Assembly: GCA_021209875.1 (NCBI GenBank)
Contig: JAGYVD010000010.1
Span: forward strand, 1,736,001 to 1,800,000
Source of the DNA: Rosellinia necatrix
Taxonomy: Eukaryota > Ascomycota > Sordariomycetes > Xylariales > Xylariaceae
Length of the DNA: 64,000 nucleotides
Direction of reading: 5' to 3'
Positions 23,602-35,474 of this stretch are shown here, in pieces; the first letter of the stretch is position 1, and every line of letters begins with the position of its first letter. The position numbers and the translations under genes were made by a program. The notes under the pieces are model-generated. The model saw only the letters and a program-made list of their open reading frames with translations. It was not told the origin of the DNA and searched no databases.

Positions 23602-25870
23602 ATGGCGACGAAGCGTCCAAAGCTGCCGGTTCAGCAGCTGGCCATCCTGGGTAAGCATAACCGGCTTCTCCTAGCATTTCTTCATGTATAGCTTTACCTC
23701 TCTCGAACGGCGGTCAGCACCACGAAGGGGTAATACTTCTAGCGGAATAAATCGACTGCTGTCTTTCGTCTTACCATGAAAACAACCTTGCTTGGCTTAT
23801 GTCGTTGAAACCAACTATTTTCAAATCATGAGCTGTACAAATCAAAAGAACAGGTCTTCGCCTCCGCTGCCCCTAATCCAATTGCTCGTGTCTCGTGACT
23901 TGTTGATCTTGGTGCCGAAGTCGTCTTACCAAACTTCAAGTAGTTGCTCTCGTAGTGAAAAGCACTCAATTGAGTAGACAGACACATAATGGCCGCCGTT
24001 GTCCTTAACTAGGAACGACCCGCGACATGATCCAGGTACCTTCTCCCTCTCCAGATGTTGTTGGCTAACGTCTCTCTCCAGCCGTTGCACGGTTTGCCGA
24101 GCCTCTGGCTATGACTTCGGTGTATCCCTATCTGCCGGAAATGATAGCAAGTTTTGGAATCGAGGAGAAGGATGTTGCCAAGTGGGCTGGCGCCACCAGT
24201 GCCGTCTTTTCACTAGCACAGAGCGCGACAGCAGTACCTTGGGGACGAGCATCCGACAGGTTTGGTAAGTAATGCCAGTGATAATGGCTGGCGTTGGTGT
24301 TGAGCCACTATCCATAATGTTAGCTGACAGTCATTTAGGGAGAAAACCAGCTATCATGACAGGACTGCTTTGTACGATGACACTGTTCATAGCGTGGGGT
24401 TTGTCTACGAGTCTGACCATGGCTATTGTCGTCCGTGGACTTCAGGGCGCATGCAACGGAAACGGTGCGTAGTTGCCAAAACCTTACCCCGAGCTCTGCT
24501 TTCTAACAGGATATCCAGTTGGCATTATAAGAACCATGGTAGCGGAGATGGTCCAGGATAGAGAGCTCCAGCCAAAGGCATTCTCCATCATGCCTTTGGT
24601 CTGGAGTATCGGCTCGGTATTCGGTCCCGCCTTCGGTGGACTATTCGCAAAACCGGCCCAGCAGCTTCCGGGTCTATTCGGCGACAGTTATTTCTTCAAG
24701 AAATTCCCTTTCGCTTTGCCCAATCTATTGGCTGGCGTCGTCTTCTTGGTCTCGGTATCCACGGCGGCGCTGTTCCTCAAAGAGACACTCCACAGCAAGC
24801 GGCATTCGAGAGACAGGGGCCTCATTCTCGGCCAGCGCATCAAGGAGGCGTTCAAGGAAGGCCCCTTCCGACGCCAGCAGAAGCTTCGGCGATACTCCAT
24901 CCAGGACGCGGAGGCCTCGGCACCGCTATTGCAGGCCGATGGAACTTCGATGGGAACAAAAGCCGATGGCGGCCGAGTAGGGAAGTCCGTCACGCCCAGC
25001 ATGTCCGCCGTATTTACCCGCCAGACGGTGATCAACCTAATCGCGTACACGTTCCTCGCCCTGCATTCCGTGGCCTTCGACCAAGTCCTCCCCGTTTTCC
25101 TGAACTACCCTCCCGAGGAGCACACGCCGGCCAGCACATCGTTGCCCTTCTTCTTCTCGGGTGGCTTCGGGCTGAACTCGGGGCGTATCGGCACCATCTT
25201 CACGCTCTACGGCATCACCTGCGGGGCGATCCAGTTTATGTTGTTCCCGCCGCTGTGCGCGCGGTACGGGGTCCTGAACTGCTTCCGGGCGTGCGTGCTC
25301 ACGTTCCCCGTGGTGTATTTCGTGCTGCCGTTCACCGTGCTCATCGAGGACGTGACCTGGCGGTACGCGGCGCTGCTGGCGGCCATGATCGTCAAGGCCT
25401 TCGCCGTCATCGTCGGCTTCCCCTGCTCCACCATCCTTCTGACGAACAGTGCCGCGAGCCTGAGCATCCTCGGCACCCTCAACGGCTTCGCCACCACCTT
25501 CAGCGCCCTCGGCCGTGCCAGCGGCCCCGCCCTCGCCGGTCTCGCCTTCTCCTGGGGTGTCCGCAACAACATGATTGGCGCCCCTTGGTGGATCCTCGGC
25601 CTCATCTCCGCCGTCGGCGCCGTGCCCGTCTGGATGATCGTCGACGGCGACGGCCCAACCGCCACCAGCTCCGATTCGAGCGACACCGAGGACACGGACG
25701 GCACCCGAGTTGACGAATATGAGGAGGCTGTCGTGTTTGAGGACGACGAGGATAATTGCCTGCCCGGCGCTCCCAGTACTTCGCGCCGCGGAAACGACCG
25801 CGAGGAGCGAGCGCTGTTGCCAAAGGGGGCCGAGGGTGCGTGTAGCAGCGGTTACGGAACAGCACGATAA
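23602..25870 (+). CDS. Major facilitator superfamily transporter (ZIFL/YCR023C-like)
   Basis: Exons 23602-23650, 24082-24264, 24339-24464 and 24519-25870; 569 aa. The first intron is long (431 nt); the others are 74 and 54 nt. Each joint is in phase 1: AIL-AVARFAEPLAM, DRFG-RKPAIM and GNV-GIIRTM. Twelve hydrophobic helices are split by a long cytoplasmic loop (LKETLHSKRHSRDRG to GKSVTPSMSAVF). Motif A reads GRASDRFGRKP after helix 2. The arrangement resembles the zinc-induced-facilitator/YCR023C branch of proton-coupled MFS exporters; substrate unknown. The C-terminus is acidic and Ser-rich (DSSDTEDTDG, FEDDEDNCLPG), probably regulatory. The 3' half is much more GC-rich than the 5' exons, so the antisense frames there are open by composition only. 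Confidence 0.88.
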
Positions 25871-26496
25871 GTGGAAGGAATCTACTGCGGAACGAGGTGA
25901 TTCACTCACGGGCGATGGACGTATGAATGGGTGAATGAGGGATTCATTCGAGTCTTTGGCGCCTGCATTCACGCATGGTCGATACAGCAACAGCTACATG
26001 GCAAGGCGTTATTGGATCGTCTTTCAGCATCCTGGATTTGGCTATGGGGCGTTGGATAACTGTTATTGCGCTTGAAATACCATTAGTTAGAGGCTTGGGT
26101 GCGTCTTAGTTGGCATCGCTTATATGTGGTCTTGGAAAATAATAATCGCTCGATTGATCGGGTATGTATGTACGCCAGATAGGCTTGTTTTCTACGCTTG
26201 TTCACTCTATTTCAGGTGATATCAGTGTGAGTGTAAACATATTGAACCAGCAGCCTGGCCCAGCGAACCTTTTTCTTTTACACCGCTCAAATCCTAATAA
26301 CCTAACCCAACGCCTTTTTTTGTTTGAGGGTGTACACACGTATTGCCTCATCATCAGCCGTCAAATCATTCATGTAAGGGTATCGCATCTTTACATAATT
26401 GCTTGCCAGCAACTGCATACTGTAAACCCATCGAGGGCCGCTCACCTACGTGCAGCACCGAAGATCGCATACACGTTCTGATATATAGACATCACC
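25871..26496. other. Convergent intergenic region (MFS / IMPDH)
   Basis: This spacer holds the 3' UTRs of the two convergent genes. The open frame at 26164-26481 shows no domain-like sequence. I see nothing else. Confidence 0.6.
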
Positions 26497-28335
26497 TTAC
26501 GCGTAAAGCTTCTTCTCGTAGCTCTCCATGTTGACGTTACCCTCGAGCTGAGCACTGGCAGTTCGGATCTCAAAACGCAGACTACCGTCAGCAGCGCTCT
26601 CATGCAGCTGCTTCAAACTCCTCTGGCCACAGTCTTGCATCGAATGCTTAAGACCAGCAGCCAAATAAGGAATAAAACTGTTGATGGACCCACGGTGGGC
26701 GACGGCGCCGGACACGCCCTGGGCAACGAGGACGCTATCCCCTTCGCTGAAGTACCGTGCGGTACCGGCATTACTGGCTTGGCTATTCTTACTACCGCTA
26801 CCGGCTTTCTTGTCTTGCATCGCATCGATGCTGCCCATACCACGGTAGGCTTTCACAAGCTTGCCTTCCCGAGAGACGAATGACGTCCCAGGCGATTCGG
26901 TGGTACCAGCAAGGAGACCACCCATCATGACGGTGGAGGCACCGAGGGCCAGACCCTTTACGATGTGGCCAACGTTCTGCACACCACCGTCGGCAATGCA
27001 TGGTACGCCGAAGCGAGCAGCAAAGGCGGAGACAGAATGCACAGCAGCAGCCTGAGGTCGGCCGATGGCCATAACTTCTTGGGTGATACAAGCACTTCCA
27101 CTACCCATACCAATTCGCAGACCATCAACACCCACGGCAATCAGCGTGGCAGCCTGTTCGCGAGTGACAACGTTTCCGCCGATGACATCAAGTTTTGGGT
27201 ATTCTTGCTTGATCCATTTGATCATTTCGACTTGGTACATACTATTTCCTTGACTACTGTCAAGGATGGCAACATCCAGACCAGCATCCACAAGCTTCTG
27301 GAGGCGAATCTTGTCCTCTGGGCGAGTACCAATAGAAGCAGCACATATGAGCTGCTTGGAATCTGGGAGCTTGGAGGCTAGCGGGAAATGGAGGTTCTTA
27401 GTCAAATCGGAGCGAGAGATCATAGAGACGAGATTCAAGTCTTGGTCAACGATGGGCAGCTTGCCCTTCTTAGACTGAGCTAGAATTTTGTTCGCCTCGA
27501 GGAGAGTAACACCGGATTGGGCAGTGATCAAATCGGTGACCATAACCTTATCGACCGTCTGAGTAAAGTCGTCTTCGAATTGAAGGTCGCGGTTGGTGAC
27601 AATGCCGAGGAGCTTTGAACCGAGCTTGCCGGTAGCTAACAGAGCGTTAGCTATTGACCCCTGTAACACATGTAGGCGAAAGGTCCTCAATGGAGCATCA
27701 TCATAAAGAGCATAATTTTATCCCCATGACATTGCTGTCTATACGGTGGAACGAAAGTTATTGAGTTTTGAGATGTAATCACGAGATGCATATGTAGGGC
27801 AAGATAGTAGAATCGAGGAGTATTGAGTAGCAAAGTACTGACCTGTGACAGGGAAACCGCCAAAGCCCCATTTCTCCTTTAAGGCCTTGGCTTCACCGAC
27901 AGTGGTGTTTTGGCTAATAACGATAGGGTCGTTGATAAAGCCGTTCTCATACCGCTTGACTTTCCTGACCATCTCTGCCTGCGAGTCGGGGGAACAGTTG
28001 TGGTGAATCACGCCTAGGCCACCCTGTAGAGCCATATGAATGGCCATGTCGTGTTCGGTGACAGTGTCCATCGGCGACGAGACAAAGGGAGTCTTCAGGG
28101 TGATGTTCTTTGTGATAGGAGAATCCAAAGCAACCTCAGAGGCGGGGAAGCCAATGTAGCCGGGTAGAACCAGGAAGTCATTGTATGTCAAGCCGCCACG
28201 GGTCTTGGTGTCCATCAGCTCCTGAATAGAAAGCCCATCTCTGGATTCGTATTCGCCGAGGAGCTCGATGGCCTTGGTGTAGTCAATGAAGTCAGACTTG
28301 CCGTTGACGGCGGGGTGGCCGTTGGTGGCAGGCAT
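26497..28335 (-). CDS. IMD2: Inosine-5'-monophosphate dehydrogenase
   Basis: Exons 28335-27843 and 27635-26497 (minus); 543 aa, the usual length. The 207-nt intron (GTCAGT donor, TTAG acceptor) joins GGFPVT to ATGKLGSK. Role: NAD-dependent oxidation of IMP to XMP, the committed step of guanine nucleotide synthesis, in the cytosol as tetramers/octamers. Visible: [15 protein letters not shown] and [13 protein letters not shown] (barrel start), two CBS domains at about residues 120-240 (including [20 protein letters not shown] and [18 protein letters not shown]), [32 protein letters not shown] with the catalytic Cys, [10 protein letters not shown], the [12 protein letters not shown] loop, and the flap with [18 protein letters not shown]. 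The Tyr in AYRGMGS is retained, so there is no sign of the substitution seen in mycophenolate-tolerant paralogues. It is probably the housekeeping copy. Confidence 0.96.
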
Positions 28336-29660
28336 TGTGTCCTGGTTTGTTCAAGTGGTTCGTTGGACGAAATGAACAAATTAGAAGCTTAAAAGCAGCG
28401 AGGCCAGAAGATAACGACAAGGTGTAGATGACCGATGGACCAGCCCGGCACGCTTGAAAGTGATCTTCTGCCCAAGAAAAGGAAAGGAAGAAAGACAAAG
28501 TATGGCCGAGTCGCACCAAAAATTTAAAATACTTTACTCGGCGAAGGAGGGACGCGAAGCTAAGATAAGAATGATAGCGAATAGTGGAGACAGAACTTGA
28601 CAATTGATTGGCTGGTCAGAGTGGTTCGCGCAGAAAATTATCTATCCTTCATCTTATCAATTATCAGACGCTAAGTTGCGCCCACCTGCACCACCCGGGC
28701 ACCCGGCGCATGCCGATAGGCTAGCCCTATCAGGTTAGTTTAATATAGATAAAACACAGTCATTCACCTTTGTTATTGTGGCTTACGCACTCGTAGAAAT
28801 ATTCACTAACGCATACGGCAGGCGAGGGGTAGCTAAGTACCCAAGTACCTGCCTAGGTACGGAGTGGGCACCTACCTGATTGCTCCTATGGCCTACTGCC
28901 AGCTTACCTAACATTGGCGTAGTGGCTGGTGGTTGGTGGTTGCTCCTCCACTGTTTCTGAAAATAAATAAACAAACTGCCGATTATGGAGCAGGCTGGTG
29001 CCCAATGCCTTCTCCCGAAGCCCGCCCACGCTCTAATTCCACCCACCGGGTCCATCGTGTTGGTGTATCGCCCACCCACTACACTGGCATGCAAACCTCA
29101 CATCACACGACGGTTAAACGTGCTCAATGGTCCAGCATCCCTATGCAATAGCATTTTGCATAGCACTTCTCACTCTATGGGTGCGCTGACGGCGCGCAAC
29201 ATCCCGCAATTGACACCTAAAGAAGGTGTTCGTTTGCCCTTGTGCTGCCTGCCCTTGTCCATCAATAGAGCCGCAACACACCCGCTACCCTCGCTACTGA
29301 CTTACTTACCTACCCACGCATCGTCTACGCATCGCCTACGCATTGTCTACGCATTGTCTACACATCCAAGGTCGTCTACACATCGTCTACACATCGTGGG
29401 TCACGGCCAACCACGAAACGATACCCAATCGCTCTGATCTTATCCTCGTCCTACCACCAACCTTGAACTGCATCAACATCCCCGATTCAGCGAGCGGACC
29501 TTCCCGGCGACGGTTCTCCCGGTCTCGCTTTTGCCTTCTTAATCGATAGACACTCGCTCGCTTATTCACTGCTATGCGGACCTAGGCCTCTGGCGAAACA
29601 TACGACACATACCCTTGGGGAACGCCGGCCGTTGTACTACTACTGGTGCTACTTAACGAT
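28336..29660. promoter_or_regulatory. Divergent promoter region, IMPDH / Rng2
   Basis: About 1.3 kb between divergent start codons. The Rng2 side is C/T-rich and contains an 11-base tandem repeat (29318-29398). A TAGGTA-type palindrome occurs at about 28851-28858. No clear TATA box. Confidence 0.45.
29318..29398. repeat. 11-bp tandem repeat (GCATCGTCTAC) in Rng2 leader
   Basis: Around seven copies of GCATCGTCTAC and its variants (GCATCGCCTAC, GCATTGTCTAC, ACATCGTCTAC) in tandem, broken once by CCAAGGT. It lies about 260 bp upstream of the Rng2 start codon, probably in its 5' leader. Confidence 0.75.
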
Positions 29661-32600
29661 ATGTCGCACCGGCCCCATCCCCTCCGCCAGTCGTACACGG
29701 TTGACCCCCCGCTCGTCAATCGCCAGTCATCGACGGCATCCTCATCTGCCTCTTCTGGGTACTCGGACGCATCTCTCAGCTCGAATCCATACAACCCTAG
29801 CAACGCTAGCACAAGCTCCTCGGTGGCATCCAATGGAAACGGCGCATCCGCGCTTGGACACAGACGAGGCAGGAGTGAAGCTGCCATCCGGCACCGGGCT
29901 GCCACCTTTAATGAGCCCTCGAGGAGTCCCGAGACGATGTATAGCATGGCCCGCCAGTCACTGAGGCCTCTTCCACAACCGCCCACTACCTCTGGCTCAT
30001 CTCCCCCTTCCCCTCCACCCCGCACTCCTCCCCGTCACGAGCGTCACCATCACCATGAGCGTGGCCAAAGCATCGATATGGGAAGACTATCTCTCTACGA
30101 AGGCAGGGTTTCGCCAACACCGTCACCCACATCGCTTCGCTCAACAAATGCCCGCCCGGCGTCTATGGTTCTCTCGCGTCTGGACTCAGTACGCCAAGAT
30201 GCTCCTAGGACCGTGGCGAACCCCCATCATGCCGTTGTCCATTCTCCCCTCATAGCTCCCGATCTACAAATGTTAGGCCGCTCCTCGACAAATCAGCTTC
30301 GAACATTATCTAGGTTGGCGGAAGATGAGTCCCGCAACGAGTTTGCCATTATTTCTCCGGCACAAGAAGTCGTGGGCTTGCGGGGGCGGCGGAGACTACA
30401 GCGCATGGGTGCGGCTGACGGCGGGAGGAATGGACAGCGTAGCGATCGATATGGCTTCGAAGGTCGCAACTGGATGGACAAGCAACGTCAGTTTATTCAA
30501 GCCTACGAATACCTCTGCCATATTGGTGAGGCCAAGGAGTGGATCGAAGATATTATCCATTGTCAAATTCCCCCCATCGTGGAGCTGGAGGAAGCCCTCA
30601 GAGATGGCGTCACTCTTGCTGAGGTTGTGGAAGCTCTCAACCCCGGCCGAAAATACCGTATTTTCCGAAATCCGCGCCTCCAAGCTAGACATTGGGACAA
30701 TGTCGCAAACTTTTTCCGCTATCTCGATGAGGTGGAGATGCCTGATCTTTTTCGCTTCGAGCTAATAGATTTGTATGAGAAGAAGAACATTCCAAAAGTC
30801 ATTTATTGCATACACGCTCTCAGTTGGTTACTCTTCAGAAAGGGCATTGTAGACTTTCGGATAGGCAATTTGGTAGGCCAATTGGAATTCGAACACCATG
30901 AACTAGAAGCAACGCAGAAAGGTCTTGATAAGCTCGGCATCAATATGCCTAGCTTTGGAAATATGGGAGCCGACTTTGGAGTGGAAGAAGCCCCGCCCGA
31001 GCCTGTGGAGACCGAGGAAGAGCGGATTGAGAGAGAACTAGGCGAGAACGAAGAAAGCATCACAGAGATCCAAGCGCAGATACGAGGTGCCATGCTCCGA
31101 ATGCACCTTGGCAGAGTGATGGGCCAGCTATGGGACTCGGAAGACTGGATCATCGACCTCCAGTCGCGCGTACGAGGAGAATGGACGCGCCAAGTGATAG
31201 ACTATCGACTTCAGATGCGGAGGTTTGCCATTAACCTTCAAAGCGCTGTGCGAGGGTTTCTTGTCCGCCGCCACATGATGCACAGGGAGCATTTCTGGAA
31301 GGCGAAGGAGAAGGATATCGTCAAACTCCAGAGTATGATGCGAGCTATCAAGGCCCGGAATGACGTACGGGACATAAAATCCCAATTGGCACAGGCCGAT
31401 GCGCCCGTGCGTAGTATCCAGGCCATGATCAGGGGTCATCTCGCCCGCAAGCAGTTTCACTCGCAACGACGGGAAACCAGCGATATGGCTGGCCCCGTTT
31501 TGCAACTTCAAGCCGCAATCCGTGGAATGCTAGCACGAGACAAAGTCGACCGTGTCCTGGGCGCCTTGGAAGAGCAAGCCCAGACTGTCATAAATTTCCA
31601 AGCCGTCGCCAGAGCGACGCTGATGAGACGCCAGTTGGATCTTCAGCAAGAGGCTCTCCGGAATTTTGGGCCAGAATGGGCCGCGATCCAAGCCGCTAGT
31701 CGAGGGAGACTGCTGCGACAGAACATCACCGCTACCAAATTCGAACTTGAACGCCATAGTTCAGATATTGGTGTACTACAGGCTCATATACGAGCCGCCG
31801 CGGTCCGTCGGGAAGTTACTGAGACAAATGAAAACCTACGCGCCCACGAACAGTCGGTTCTCGATTTGCAGGCTTTCGCACGCGGCATGCTTACTCGTCA
31901 ACGGATAACAACAGTTCTCGATTCCCTGGACATGCACACGGCGATATTTATAGACCTCCAAGCCAGGGCCCGCGGGTCTATGTCTAGGATGCACTATGGC
32001 CTATTACTGGACGAACTCAATAATCACGAGGAAGAAGTCATTTTACTGCAGGCTCTAGCCCGAGCGATGCTTCTACGTTGCAACATAGGAGGCCTCTTGA
32101 CTGAGCTCGACGAGCATGAAGAGACAATCGTTGAATTGCAAGCACTAGCTCAAGGATTCCTCGTAAGAGGTCAATTTGCTGCCAAGAAACAACATTTCAA
32201 CGAGAATATGCAAAAAGTGGTCAAAATTCAGAGCTTTGTTCGGGCCAAGCTGCAGGGAGAAGCGTATAAGAGTCTCACGAGCGGGAAAAATCCGCCTGTG
32301 AGCGCAGTTAAGAATTTCGTCCATCTACTCAACGACAGTGGCTTTGATTTTAATGAAGAGGTAGAATTTGAACGCGTACGAAAGACAGTGGTTCAGCAGG
32401 TCCGGCAGAACGAAATGCTCGAGCAGTACATCGATCAGCTGGATATTAAGATCGCCCTCTTGGTGAAAAATAAAATCACGCTTGATGAGGTAGTTAAGCA
32501 TCAGAGCAACTACGGTGGTCATACCACTAGCCTCCTTGCCAACTCTTCTATCTCATCCGGAAATCAATTCGACCTGAAAGCGCTGAACAAGAGTTCCAGA

Positions 32601-34736
32601 AAGAAACTCGACTCGTATCAACAACTATTTTTCAATCTGCAAACACAACCGCAGTACCTCGCACGCCTTTTTAGACGTCTTCGAGAACAAGGCACTGCCG
32701 AAAAAGAATGCAAGCGCATCGAACATTTGGTCATGGGATTATTCGGATATGCGCAGAAGACAAGAGAGGAATATTACCTACTTAAACTTATCACCAGGTC
32801 AATCCACGAAGAGGTTGAATATTGCAGCTCCGTTCAGGACTATCTCCGGGGCAACTTTTTCTGGACCCGACTCTTGACCAACTACGGTCGATCACCTCGT
32901 GACAGGAGGTATCTAAGAGAACTTCTTGGCCCACTGATACGAGACAATATCATCGAGGACCCAGCTCTAGATCTCGAAAGTGACCCCATGCAGATTTACA
33001 GATCGGCCGTGAACAACGAGGAGCTCCGCACCGGCCAGCCCAGCAGACGTCCTTTAGACATTCCGCGCGACCTTGCCATTAAAGATCCTGAAACCCGCGA
33101 ATTATTCATTGACCATCTCCGAGACCTAAGAGAGATTTGCGATCAATTCCTTGCCGCCTTGGAAGACCTACTCCCTAGAATGCCATACGGCTTACGTTTC
33201 ATATGCCAGCAAATCTTCGAAGCACTATGCAACAGGTTCAAGCGTGAACCTCAGCACCACATACTTCAGCTTGTGTGCAACTGGGTCTGGCGGTTTTACC
33301 TCCAGCCGGCCGTTATCAACCCAGAGCAAGTGGGTGTGATTGAAAAGATTCTTGGGCCACTCCAGAAGCGGAATCTCAGCGAAGTCGCTAAAGTGCTTGG
33401 CCAAATAGCCTCGGGTCGTCCCTTTGGGGGAGATAACATTTATCTCCAGCCTCTCAATGCATTTGTGGGCGAGTCGGCTGAGCGGCTCGTGAATATTACG
33501 CACGGACTAATTTCAGTTGCTAACGCCGAGCATACTTTCGGAGTCGATGAATTCAACGACCTCTATGCCAAGAGTCGGCCAACACTCTACATCAAGATGG
33601 GTGACATATTTGCTATCCACAATCTGGTAGCGCAAGAGATCTCCAGCATATGCCCCAGTCGAACTGATGTAATCTATGAGATTCTTCAAGAGCTAGGGAG
33701 TGCAAAGAGCAATGAAAATGAGATGCATGCGGCTGGCTCTTCTGACATACAGATGTTCCTGACACCGAAACTCCACGATATTGATGACCCCGAGGCCGAT
33801 GTCAAGTCTCTCTTCATGGAAACGAAAAGATGCATCCTCTATATTATTCGAATCCAAACGGGTGCCAACTTGCTCGAAATTCTTGTTCGTCCGCCGACGG
33901 AGGAGGACGAAGAGAAGTGGCAAGCCCTTTTGCGAGAGGACTTCGCATCGGGCAGCAACACGAAGGGCGCCTATTCGGACGTAAATATGGTCGATGTGAC
34001 TCGCATGTCGTACTACGATATGAAACGTAATGCTTTGGAGAATATCATGCGCCTGGAGCAGATGGGGCGCGTGACAAAGCATAATTATTATCAAGACGTA
34101 TTGAACGCAATCGCGTTAGATATCCGCACCAAGAGCCGACGCCGAGTCCAGCGGCAGCGAGAACTAGAGGGCGTGAGACTGACGCTCGGTAACCTTCACG
34201 AGAAGGCCAAATACCTCGAACAACAGCGCAAGAGCTACGATGATTACATCGAGCAGGCCATGGCCACGCTCCAGAAGAACCAAGGGTAAGCCTCGCGTGA
34301 TTCCAGCTACGATGGTTGCTTGATGATTGCTAACATTCTATGTACTAGAAAACGTCATTTCTTCCCGTTCACCAAGCAATACAACCACCAGCGCGAGCTC
34401 GAGCGATCCGGCCGGGTGCCGAAATTCGGGTCTTACAAGTACAGTGTGCGCGCGTTGTCCGGCAAGGGCGTGATCGTGTCATGGCAGGGTGTGCCAGAGC
34501 GCGACTGGAACAGCATCAACCTGACGATCGCGTGTGACCAAGTGGGCATATTCAATGTCGAGGGAAGCCGGGGCCACATCCAGATCCCCGGGGCCAGCGC
34601 TGTCATACCGATCGAGGATCTCCTCCAGGCGCAATTCGAGGCGCGCCAGTTCATGGAATTCTTCGAGGGTAACTTGAGGGTGAACGTCAACCTTCTGCTC
34701 CACCTCCTGTACAGGAAGTTTTACCGGACGCAGTAA
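29661..34736 (+). CDS. rng2: IQGAP-family Ras-GTPase-activating-like protein (Rng2 type)
   Basis: Exons 29661-34285 and 34349-34736 (63-nt intron, GTAAGC/CTAG), 1,670 aa. The start is the first ATG (MSHRPHPLRQ). Layout: disordered Ser/Pro-rich N-terminus (1-265), calponin-homology domain (~268-395; RQFIQAYEYLCHIGEAKEWIE to VIYCIHALSWLLFRKGIVDF), and an array of about 14 IQ-like units (~470-865; e.g. IQAQIRGAMLRMHLGR, LQSAVRGFLVRRHM, IQAMIRGHLARKQF, LQALAQGFLVRGQF). A RasGAP-related domain follows (~970-1285; SYQQLFFNLQTQPQYLARLFR, MPYGLRFICQQIFEALCNRF), then a RasGAP C-terminal domain that runs across the intron (KNQG|KRHFFPFTKQYNHQRELER, end HLLYRKFYRTQ). Family role: actin-ring assembly and septation, binding F-actin, calmodulin-like light chains and Rho-type GTPases without true GAP activity in most members. 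Confidence 0.95.
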
Positions 34737-34914
34737 GGCCGGTGCTGTGATACGGGAATGGGTTGGCACGGTCATGTCATGGGAATGAGGGATAGCGGGC
34801 GATTGGGACCCTGTTTATTAAGGCTGAATGATACCAGGTTCATGGGCATGGCTTGCATTGTTCGTTGTTGTATTCGAAGCAATTGGTTGTGTTGTAAGGC
34901 GACCAGAGGATTAT

Positions 34915-34952
<38 letters not shown>

Positions 34953-35474
34953 TGCTTGTGTGTGTGTGTGTGTGTATGTACTCATGTATAGTGTTTATGA
35001 CGTCGAAGCAAAACATTGGTTGGAGGGGAATCCCAGATCAATTACTCGAACGCCTGGACGCGGGGGGTAAGCTTCATACGGTTTTATGAAGCAATGGCAA
35101 TAACATAAAAATACCCATATATTCATTTACCCCAGTGTCTTTTTTTACCTCATATTCATCAATACCCTAAGAACTTTGAACCTACTTCTCGGCAGAATAA
35201 TACGACCTAATTCCTTGCGCGTCTTTTGTCTTCTGGGAATCTAGTTCACAAGGCCGTGCTGTCGCTAGCTAAGAAGTTACGCGAAAGAATAACGATCGAA
35301 ATTTAATCACACCATTCACATTACAGGCTCAGTCTTTTCGTCCCATCCACCGCCCAAATGGCACACGATATAAATCAAAGCATACTTGTATGGCTATATA
35401 TACGTGTCAAATCGTGAGTTCATATATACATGAGAATTAAGGGGCTGTTATCATTCCTTCCCGTCTCTTCCCTC
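34737..35474. other. Convergent intergenic region with CT/GT microsatellite
   Basis: 3' flanks of Rng2 (+) and the GH76 gene (-). Contains the CT/GT microsatellite at 34915-34977. No gene seen. Confidence 0.6.
34915..34977. repeat. (CT)n(GT)n compound microsatellite
   Basis: A CT run of about 10 units is followed by GT runs interrupted by GCTT. It is downstream of the Rng2 stop codon. Confidence 0.85.

Noticed and set aside
25037..25990. 317-codon minus frame over the MFS gene
   Set aside because: Antisense shadow in a very GC-rich exon; Gly/Glu/Asp-rich with no domain.
23602..28335. MFS transporter plus IMPDH as a mycophenolate-type self-resistance pair
   Set aside because: No biosynthetic gene is nearby, and the IMPDH keeps the usual Tyr in AYRGMGS and looks like the housekeeping enzyme.
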